The notes beneath the pieces were generated by a model. That model saw only the letters and a program-made list of their open reading frames with translations, was not told the DNA's origin and searched no databases. A program made the position numbers and the translations under genes. DNA of 55,446 nt from Desulfobacteraceae bacterium (GTDB taxonomy: Bacteria > Desulfobacterota > Desulfobacteria > Desulfobacterales > Desulfosarcinaceae), in assembly GCA_024230435.1 (NCBI GenBank), contig JAAERL010000628.1:1-55446 (forward strand), read 5' to 3'. The first letter of the stretch is position 1; every line of letters begins with the position of its first letter. Below, piece after piece: positions 43,872-50,693 of the stretch.

Positions 43872-44453
43872 TCATTCATACACCCCAAGTTGTTCCATAA
43901 GATAGAGGCAAAGTCCTTGCATACAGTTTTGCAGCAAATCCCGGCAGATGCGATAGCCCTCCAGCGGACCGCCATATGGGTCCGCAATCTGATCAAAAAA
44001 AGCCTCATGCTCAAATTGACGCATCAGTTTTACAGGCGCTTTGCCCTTGCCGTAAATGCGTTTGACTGTATTTAGATGCTCTGTTTCCATGGCCAGTAAT
44101 AAATCAGCATTAACGGCGATTTCACGGGTGAGCTGACGGGCGCGATGGCTGTGGATGCCGATACCTGATTCATCCATTGCGTCAATAGCGTATTGCGCAG
44201 CCGGATGCCCATGCAAAGCCATAGTTCCTGCGGAACTAACGTTAACGCGTTGCCTGAGTTGTTCGGGTAAAAAGTTCTGCAAAAGCCCTTCTGCCATAGG
44301 ACTGCGGCAAATATTGCCAGTACAAACCATAACGATTTGATATGAATTTGTTTTGTGATTGCTCGTTGGCAATACTTTTTTTCCTCCCCTTTTGAAAAGC
44401 GGAAAATTTTTCAGTCCTTTTCTGATCTTTTCAGTCCAATAGACGGCATCCAT
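43872..44453 (-). CDS. Low-molecular-weight protein-tyrosine phosphatase
   Basis: 193 residues. The P-loop C(X)5R is VCTGNICRSPMAEG, with C44 and R50, and the general-acid loop is DPYGGP. Family members usually start about 6 residues before the P-loop; here about 38 extra residues precede it (WTEKIRKGLKNFPLFKRGGK), positively charged. The start is not certain but no better one lies closer. Such enzymes in bacteria often dephosphorylate tyrosine kinases of exopolysaccharide export, or act on arsenate; no such genes are near. Confidence 0.9.
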   Translation of the reverse strand: MDAVYWTEKIRKGLKNFPLFKRGGKKVLPTSNHKTNSYQIVMVCTGNICRSPMAEGLLQNFLPEQLRQRVNVSSAGTMALHGHPAAQYAIDAMDESGIGIHSHRARQLTREIAVNADLLLAMETEHLNTVKRIYGKGKAPVKLMRQFEHEAFFDQIADPYGGPLEGYRICRDLLQNCMQGLCLYLMEQLGVYE

Positions 44454-44982
44454 AGAGTAAAATAGTTCTGGATTAAACAGTATGTCAATGGTTATCAGGT
44501 TTGTATGATGTAAATCACCCGAGCTTGCTTGGGCCCTGGAAGTTGTAAATATCCCAAACGCTGCTTTGTTGATCTATATGGCCTGTTGAATTCGTTTTCC
44601 TCTGTTGGCTAATGGGCAAAGACTATGAGCATGCGCCCATCTTTGCTTTGTAAAAACGAATCCAAATCTGGGCGCAATATGGTACATTTGCAGCTTCCCA
44701 TCCCTTTATTCCCGCCTTGGGTCCGTATTGTCAGAATATTTATTTGTTGTGGCGGTTAGCGATCTTTAATGTTTTGATATAATATTAAAAAAAAGTATAG
44801 GCGGGGAATGTCCCCGCCTGAAACCGGATGTGCAGCCGTGCACAGTGCGCATCTCGGTATTTTATAGAATGATGTTGCGCAAATTTTTTCCAGGGTCTTT
44901 CCAAGAAACCATTTAATTGAGCATCTCCGGACACCTTGTTTCCCAAAGCAGGGAGGGGGGGGGGATTTTCAATGCCGGAAAT
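44454..44982. other. Gene-free interval, downstream of the ExeA-like gene
   Basis: About 530 bp. It contains the minus-strand terminator at 44785-44819, a G-run (ten or more G) near 44945-44955, and a stretch at 44665-44690 (CAATATGGTACATT) that weakly resembles foldback A. No coding frame is convincing. Confidence 0.5.
44785..44819 (-). terminator. Intrinsic terminator for the ExeA-like gene (minus strand)
   Basis: AGGCGGGGA (44799-44807) pairs with TCCCCGCCT (44811-44819), loop of 3. On the minus strand the hairpin is followed by ATAC and a run of eight T. It lies about 160 bp past the ExeA-like stop. Confidence 0.75.
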
Positions 44983-45891
44983 TTATGTATTTCCGCACCG
45001 AAACCTTTTTTTTGCTGGGATATAAGATTTACGGTTAATGAGGCGTAGATACTGTGATTTGAAATCAATAGACCGGCAGCTTAGCTCAGCGGTCAGTAAT
45101 TTGAGCAGAGGTTTTTTAAAGGGGCTTTTTCCGTTATACATCCTGCGCAGAAATGCGAAGGCTTCATCATTTATTTTACCGGGAAGTCCGCCGGAAGCTT
45201 CATAGATGCGGTCTATCTGGTAATCTGAAAAGAGCGGCTGTTTTAGTATGCCTGCTATTTTAATCCGATGTTTAAGATAATTCGCTGTTTGTGGTTTTGT
45301 AAGCGCAACCATATTCATCTTGTGCATTATCGCCGCGGGGGGAAGATGGCGCTCAATATTATCAAAGTGGTTTTGAATACGAGGCTGTGCAAACATCGTA
45401 AGGCCTTGGAAAGCTTTTCCTGATGAGCAGTGGAAGGCAAGATGAATCAATATTTGCATCTGCATTTCATTCAATTCATGGGCATCGTCGATAAAAATGC
45501 AAGGCGGCGAGTTTTTTTGTGAGAGAAAAATTAATTTTTGATTAATTTTTTCCAACATGCCCTTAAGAGGCTTGTAGCCGGTTTTGAGATAAATGTTGCG
45601 TTTTTTCCAGCGATAGGCGGGCTCTGTTATAATATTCTGTAAGAGCGTGGATTTTCCGCTGCCGCGTTCACCGATGATAACTAAGGCGTGGCTTTGACTG
45701 GAAATAATGTTGTTTAAAAAGGCAAGGCGTTGCTTTAGTAACGGAAAGGTGAAAAAGTATTTATCGCGTGGGCTGTTTTGGGTAGCATCTTTTTCCAATC
45801 CAATAAGATGGGCAAGTGAAACAGGCGGTCTTTCGCGAATGCTTTTGGCGAGTTCGGTGATCGGCAAAATCAAATTCCTCTCTGTTTGCAA
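44983..45891 (-). CDS. ExeA/GspA-like AAA+ ATPase
   Basis: 302 residues. Walker A is VIIGERGSGKSTLLQ, Walker B is CIFIDDAHELNEMQMQ; the helical tail IDRIYEASGGLPGKINDEAF is typical of the ExeA/TniB group of secretion- or transposition-linked ATPases. No secretion, pilus or Tn7-like gene neighbours it, and the usual C-terminal peptidoglycan-binding domain is absent. The start is a TTG at 45891; another TTG further in, after GAGAGGAA, is possible. Divergent from the NtrC-like gene, with 480 bp between them. Confidence 0.8.
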   Translation of the reverse strand: MQTERNLILPITELAKSIRERPPVSLAHLIGLEKDATQNSPRDKYFFTFPLLKQRLAFLNNIISSQSHALVIIGERGSGKSTLLQNIITEPAYRWKKRNIYLKTGYKPLKGMLEKINQKLIFLSQKNSPPCIFIDDAHELNEMQMQILIHLAFHCSSGKAFQGLTMFAQPRIQNHFDNIERHLPPAAIMHKMNMVALTKPQTANYLKHRIKIAGILKQPLFSDYQIDRIYEASGGLPGKINDEAFAFLRRMYNGKSPFKKPLLKLLTAELSCRSIDFKSQYLRLINRKSYIPAKKRFRCGNT

Positions 45892-46370
45892 GCGCTTTTG
45901 GACGTTTGCGCAATTGTGTCTAATTCAGCTAAACAAACACAAACGATACATTCTTTGCTGCTGCAAGAATGCGTTTTAACTTTTCATGAAGCCCAATAGA
46001 ATGGCGAATGTTCGCACCTTAAATCTATTGTTTTCAGCTTTTTGTCATTGCAATATGCATGCCGTTATTTTTTTTCCGGTCTGCTTCAGGGCGCTTGATC
46101 TTTAAACTTCGGTCTTTTATAAAGTTTATTTATTGTTATATCCTATTGCAGATTCCATTTGAGCCCAGTTGTGATACCAAATTTTCCCATAACGGCCGCA
46201 ATGCTTGTAATTTTATTATGGAAGTGAAAAAATGCACGGATCGTTATAAATAAAATCTTGATCCGGGCAAGCCGATGCCAGAAGAACGCTCCGAATTTTT
46301 AAAATTCGGCAATGATGATAAAATAAAGTTGGTTATCACACCCTTATTAACATCCAATATGGAGTAACCC
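45892..46370. other. Divergent promoter region of ExeA-like and NtrC-like genes
   Basis: 480 bp with no gene; A/T-rich with C/T-rich segments. No sigma-54 (-24/-12) box or clear sigma-70 promoter stood out by eye. Confidence 0.4.
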
Positions 46371-47516
46371 ATGAAGGATTATCGCATACTGTTTGTCGAT
46401 GACGACAAAGATATTTTAATGATGGTTGAACAATATCTACAGATGCAGAAATATAACATCTCTACAGTCAACAGTGGCTTAAAAGCGCTTGACATGGTTA
46501 AAGATCAGCAAATCGATATTATTTTTACCGACTATAAAATGCCGGAATTCAACGGTTTGGAACTTCTGGCCGCTGTCAAGCAATACAAACCCGAGATCGA
46601 GGTAATTATCGTAACCGGCTACGGCTCAATGGAATCGGCAGTTCAGGCCATGAAATTCGGCAGCTATGATTATCTGCAAAAACCTTTCAAACTCGATCAC
46701 CTCAAGCTTATAATCGATCGCATTATAGAAGAAAAAAAAGTCCAGGATAAAGAAGCTCTGATTAGGAAACGTTCTCGTGAACGATACAAATATCACGGGC
46801 TCATCGGGATCAGCGCCAAGATGCAACAAATTTATGACTTGATCGAAACTGTGAGCCGGCAAGACCCCATGGTTTTAATCCAGGGAGAAAGCGGCACCGG
46901 CAAGGAACTGGTGGCGCGCACCATTCATCAGGTGAGTGAATCGCATTCCAAGCCCTTTGTCGCTGTAAATTGCGGCTCCATCACCGAGTCCGTACCTGAA
47001 GAAGAGGTCGTGGACCATGTGTCCGGCCTGCTTCGCAAAGTCAATAATGGCACTCTTTATTTTGATGAAATTGCTGAATTATCATCCAACGTCAGGCTGG
47101 TGCTTCTGGAAGCTTTAAAAAAAGAAAAAGATAACATCCGGGAAGGTGTCCGGGTCATCGCAGCCACCAGCAAAGAATTAGGCGAGGTGATTTCAAGCGG
47201 GGTTTTGAAAAAAGATTTGTTTGATATGCTCAACGCCGTGTTTATCACTTTGCCTCCTTTGCGTGAACGCTGTGAGGATATCTGCCTGTTGATGTACCAT
47301 TTTATTCATATGATTTGCACCAAACAAAAAAAGCGAATTATCGGAGTATCTCCAGAGGCTTTTGACATTTTAATGAAATACCATTGGCCGGGGAATTTGA
47401 TTCAATTGCAAAATGTAATTGAGCGGGCTCTGGCCCTGAGTGTCGAAGATATGATTCAGCCAGATGATTTGCCGGCTGAGATTCAAACATTTAGCCAGAT
47501 TTCCAGAATGGCCTGA
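46371..47516 (+). CDS. Degenerate NtrC-type response regulator (no GAFTGA loop, no DNA-binding domain)
   Basis: 381 residues. The receiver (1-120) is intact: D10-D12, D54 in IFTDYKMPE, K104. The AAA+ part has a good Walker A (GESGTGKELVARTIH, 172-186) and Walker B (GTLYFDEIAE). But about 25 residues are missing between them, including the LFGHEKGAFTGA sigma-54 contact loop. The arginine fingers of FREDLYYRLN are replaced (LKKDLFDMLN), the sensor II arginine of WPGNVREL is lost (WPGNLIQL), and the protein ends soon after with no Fis-type helix-turn-helix. It should not activate sigma-54 promoters. Perhaps a phospho-dependent protein partner. A separate single gene, 77 bp before the radical SAM gene. 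Confidence 0.85.
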   Translation: MKDYRILFVDDDKDILMMVEQYLQMQKYNISTVNSGLKALDMVKDQQIDIIFTDYKMPEFNGLELLAAVKQYKPEIEVIIVTGYGSMESAVQAMKFGSYDYLQKPFKLDHLKLIIDRIIEEKKVQDKEALIRKRSRERYKYHGLIGISAKMQQIYDLIETVSRQDPMVLIQGESGTGKELVARTIHQVSESHSKPFVAVNCGSITESVPEEEVVDHVSGLLRKVNNGTLYFDEIAELSSNVRLVLLEALKKEKDNIREGVRVIAATSKELGEVISSGVLKKDLFDMLNAVFITLPPLRERCEDICLLMYHFIHMICTKQKKRIIGVSPEAFDILMKYHWPGNLIQLQNVIERALALSVEDMIQPDDLPAEIQTFSQISRMA

Positions 47517-47593
47517 AAACCGGGATAGACTACAAATTTGACATTCTAAGAGCCTTAAAAAATTTGATAACACTGGGAAAGAGCCGGTAATTT

Positions 47594-49249
47594 ATGCCCG
47601 ATATTCTGCTGATTCAGCCGCCCTTGCAAGATTTCTATCTTACAGCCAAACGTACCGTTCCTTATGGATTAGCCTCGATTGCAGCGGTTTTAAGGAGTCA
47701 AGGTTTTAGTGTCGGCTTACTGGATGCATTGGCCACAGACAAATCACGGCCGCTTGACTGGCCTGGGCAGATGGCCCATTTGAAGCCTTTCTATGGCCGT
47801 CAGGATCTATCGCCGTTTAATTTGTTTCATCGGTTCAGGCATTTTGGATACAGCATGGAACATCTCGTTCTGCAAGCACGCAGGAGTAATGCATTTTTAA
47901 TTGGCCTGTCCGTACTTTTTTCAGCTTATAGTGGCGTTGCCTTGGCACTGGCACAGGCAATCAAGAAGGCTTTACCACGTTGCGTCATCGTTATGGGAGG
48001 TCATCACCCTACCGCATTACCGCAAGAGGTGATGCGCTGCAGCGCCGTTGATTACGTATTGCGCGGCGATGGTGAAATAGGCATGCCGCTGCTGGCCAAA
48101 GCCCTGCGGCAGGCAAAGCGTCCCTGGCCGATTCCGGGATTAGTGAGCCGTAACCGCCATGGAGAACTATCGGTTTCGCCACCCGCCGTTGTTGAAGATT
48201 TGGCTCAACTGCCTGTACCGGCCTTTGATTTAATGGATCAACGGCACTATAACCGTAGCCGCCGGCTCAGCATTACCCTTTGCGCTACCCGCGGATGTCC
48301 AATGAGATGCAGCTATTGCGCTGTAAATAAAAACAGCTACCATGGCTTCCGGCGCCGCAGTATAGATTCGGTAATGGCCGAGATTAAAACGGCGGCGGCA
48401 GGCGTTAAACCCGGCTTTATCGATTTTGAGGATGAGCACCTGAGTTCTGATCCGGCCTGGTTCAAAAACCTGCTCAAAGCCATCGGCAAACTTTGGCCCG
48501 ATGATCCGCCTGAACTTCGGGCAATGAATGGTTTGTATGCGCCGTCACTTGACCAGGACAGTATTCGCCTGATGCGCAAGGCGGGTTTCAAGACCGTGAA
48601 TCTTGCCTTAATTACAACCGATTCGGAACAATTGCGGCGTTTTAAACGCCCGGATATCCGGCGGGATTTAGACCGCGTTTTGACTCTGGCCGAAAAATTC
48701 GGCTTGACCTCCGTGGTTTATCTGATTGTAGCCGGTCCCGAACAAGATCCTTACGGGTCTGTTGAGGATTTGCTTTACCTGGCCCAGAGAAGGGCATTGG
48801 CCGGTATATCCGTTTTTTATCCGGCGCCGGCAAGTCCTGATTATCACTGGTGCCGCGATCAGGGGCTGTTGCCGGACGGGTTTGGATTACTACGCGCTAC
48901 AGCACTGCCGCTGGATCATGTCACCAGCAGAACCCAGGCAGTTACCCTGCTGCGGCTGGGAAGGATTTTAAATTTTATGAAAAACCTTCTGGACCAGGGG
49001 CAAAACCTGCCCGCCCCTGAACCTTTGAATGTAAATGATGAGGCGCTGCACGGTGCGGACCGGGTACGGCTCGGCAAGCATCTTTTGGCGGCGTTTTTAT
49101 ACCATAAACGGATATATGGAGCAGATGGCGCCGGTAACGTTTATGAGCACCAATGCGATAATGACTTGATACGCAGGTTTATTTCGCGATTGCAGGAGGT
49201 TAACTTGAGTGGCGTGATCCGGGCCCGATCTGATGGCGCAAATTTATGA
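47594..49249 (+). CDS. B12-binding radical SAM protein
   Basis: 551 residues. The N-terminal B12-binding-type domain (1-170) begins PDILLIQPPLQDFYLTAKRT and has VIVMGGHHPTALPQEV. The radical SAM domain has CATRGCPMRCSYCAVN, with the CxxxCxxC set for the [4Fe-4S] cluster, and IDFEDEHLSSDP, a motif of the class. The C-terminal region (from about 430) is helical. Members do methylations and ring changes; the substrate is unknown. Upstream, GGAAAGAG could serve as ribosome site. A foldback A copy lies after its stop. Confidence 0.92.
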   Translation: MPDILLIQPPLQDFYLTAKRTVPYGLASIAAVLRSQGFSVGLLDALATDKSRPLDWPGQMAHLKPFYGRQDLSPFNLFHRFRHFGYSMEHLVLQARRSNAFLIGLSVLFSAYSGVALALAQAIKKALPRCVIVMGGHHPTALPQEVMRCSAVDYVLRGDGEIGMPLLAKALRQAKRPWPIPGLVSRNRHGELSVSPPAVVEDLAQLPVPAFDLMDQRHYNRSRRLSITLCATRGCPMRCSYCAVNKNSYHGFRRRSIDSVMAEIKTAAAGVKPGFIDFEDEHLSSDPAWFKNLLKAIGKLWPDDPPELRAMNGLYAPSLDQDSIRLMRKAGFKTVNLALITTDSEQLRRFKRPDIRRDLDRVLTLAEKFGLTSVVYLIVAGPEQDPYGSVEDLLYLAQRRALAGISVFYPAPASPDYHWCRDQGLLPDGFGLLRATALPLDHVTSRTQAVTLLRLGRILNFMKNLLDQGQNLPAPEPLNVNDEALHGADRVRLGKHLLAAFLYHKRIYGADGAGNVYEHQCDNDLIRRFISRLQEVNLSGVIRARSDGANL

Positions 49250-49269
49250 ATTGCCAAACAGATTCCAAG

Positions 49270-49451
49270 AGCCTTAGGCGATTTGTGTTAATAATATACC
49301 ATCTTGCATGCTTTTTTCCCGTCTTCTTAAGTTATGCCAAAGCAGCGAATACGTTAAGTATGCAAACTGATCAGCAAAACTTTGGCGCGCCTTGAATACG
49401 AAAAAAAATCGAAGCTCAATCTGGTATATTCTTTTCCGCCAATCGCCTTAG
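49270..49451. repeat. Foldback repeat family A, copy 9
   Basis: Starts GCCTTAGGCGATTTG and ends CGCCAATCGCCTTAG. Lies in the convergent gap between the radical SAM and HD-domain genes, with its right end overlapping the 3' end of the HD gene. A 10-bp insertion (GATCAGCAAA) splits the inner stem, and the T-run side carries a small deletion. Confidence 0.9.
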
Positions 49452-49996
49452 GGCGAGTCCAAGAGCAATGGCACTTCGTCAGGGGGAAAAACAAGATACT
49501 GAAAAATACGTTGTTCCAGTGTTTCGGTAAGAGTTCTGACCTGCCGGAAACGCTGCTGGTGAGCGTGGGTTTTTGCATAGCGGTACATAATATAATCCAT
49601 CCGTTCGGCCAGGGACACGATACGGTCGTGTAACACCCGTTTGTCGGCATAATTGACTACTTCGGCCTCATTGGGATGGTCTCCGGAAAAATAAGCATCC
49701 AGAACCACATGCTGGCGGACAATTTCACCAACTTCATGGTAACCCAGCGAACTGAGGTATTCGCCTCCGGTCAGTGCGTGATTTTCACCCGTGATGAAGC
49801 TACGAGATTTTGTGATATCATGAAGCAATGCCGCCGCTTGAATAAGATCAATGTCCACAGACACCCCGGCCGATAAAAGCCCTTGTGTCAACAGCAAGGC
49901 TACTTTGCACACCAAGTGTGAATGGGCTTGAATATGTGCCGGCATACTCATCTCGTCTAATAAATGCTGGCACAGTTTTTTCTGGGGAATATGCAA
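49448..49996 (-). CDS. HD-domain phosphohydrolase
   Basis: 182 residues. The metal-binding pattern is H26 (AHSHLVCKVALLL), then HD in AAALLHDITKSRSF, and a later Asp in VVNYADKRV. This set fits the YqeK/HDIG-like group that hydrolyses nucleotides or diadenosine tetraphosphate. The start is a TTG with GGAGGGG at the right distance; an ATG (MSMPAHIQAH) lies 16 residues further in. Its stop falls at the edge of foldback copy A9. Confidence 0.8.
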   Translation of the reverse strand: MHIPQKKLCQHLLDEMSMPAHIQAHSHLVCKVALLLTQGLLSAGVSVDIDLIQAAALLHDITKSRSFITGENHALTGGEYLSSLGYHEVGEIVRQHVVLDAYFSGDHPNEAEVVNYADKRVLHDRIVSLAERMDYIMYRYAKTHAHQQRFRQVRTLTETLEQRIFQYLVFPPDEVPLLLDSP

Positions 49997-50028
49997 AGCC
50001 GCCCCTCCGGTTGATATTATGCTTTAAA

Positions 50029-50116
50029 TAGCGCTCGTCGATAAATGGCCAATTTGCCCGATATTTTCGAACACCTTTATCTCGAACAAATTTTCCTATT
50101 TCGGCGATGGGCGCTA
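50029..50116. repeat. Foldback repeat family C, copy 2 (88 bp, short form)
   Basis: TAGCGCTCGTCG...GATGGGCGCTA with inner arms GGCCAATTTG / CAAATTTTCC and GATATTTTCGAACACC / GGTGTTCGAG-type sequence. It shares the outer arms of the 165-bp copy at 18019 but lacks its central part. Confidence 0.75.
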
Positions 50117-50379
50117 AATAGATATTATACACTTATTTTATAGCCGAGATAGATGGTTCAGCTCAAGGTTTACGGGATTTATTTTTCAATTGATTACAAA
50201 AGCATGCTCAAAATTTATTTTTTCAGGTTATATTGCCTATAACCACTGCCCTTGGGCGAAATAGGCGTTTTAAATGGAGCTTGTTGCAAATAATAGCTTT
50301 TATTAATTGACACCAAATACGCATTTTTTTTATTATGTCAGAGGGTTTGTAAAAAAGCGACTTCACCTTATAGCCTGAT

Positions 50380-50530
50380 CGGGAATTATTAAATCGGCTG
50401 CAAAAGCGCGAGAACGGTCCAAAATGACGCAAATTTACGGAAAATAAACCGGCTATTCATCTCAAATTTGAGACATTTTGGCCTCGCCCTCGAACTTTTT
50501 CGCTAAATTTTCTATTTCCCAAACAAGCTC
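50380..50530. repeat. Foldback repeat family B, copy 2
   Basis: Over about 140 bp it matches copy B1 nearly base for base (GGGAATTATTAAATCGGCTG at the left, TTTCCCAAACAAGCTCTTAG at the right), same orientation. The outer left terminus present in B1 is absent here. Confidence 0.85.
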
Positions 50531-50693
50531 TTAGATTTTTTTATCATAACAGCTAAGGGGTGATCTTGCCTGTTCTTTGTGTCATCTAATTCAACTATAA
50601 GCTGCGTTGCTCCGGTTATCCGGCAAGTGGTTCGCATCCGCGAATTCGCTCGGATGTTAACCGGCTGGCAAGCAACCGAAGAAAAGCAGAGGC

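Larger units (their letters stand above)
49997..50693. other. Intergenic region with two foldback elements upstream of sucA
   Basis: About 700 bp without a gene. Contains foldback C2 (50029-50116) and foldback B2 (50380-50530). The sucA promoter should lie in the last 160 bp. Confidence 0.5.

Noticed and set aside
45892-46370. Sigma-54 promoter near the NtrC-like gene
   Set aside because: No TGGCAC-N5-TTGC box could be found by eye on either strand.
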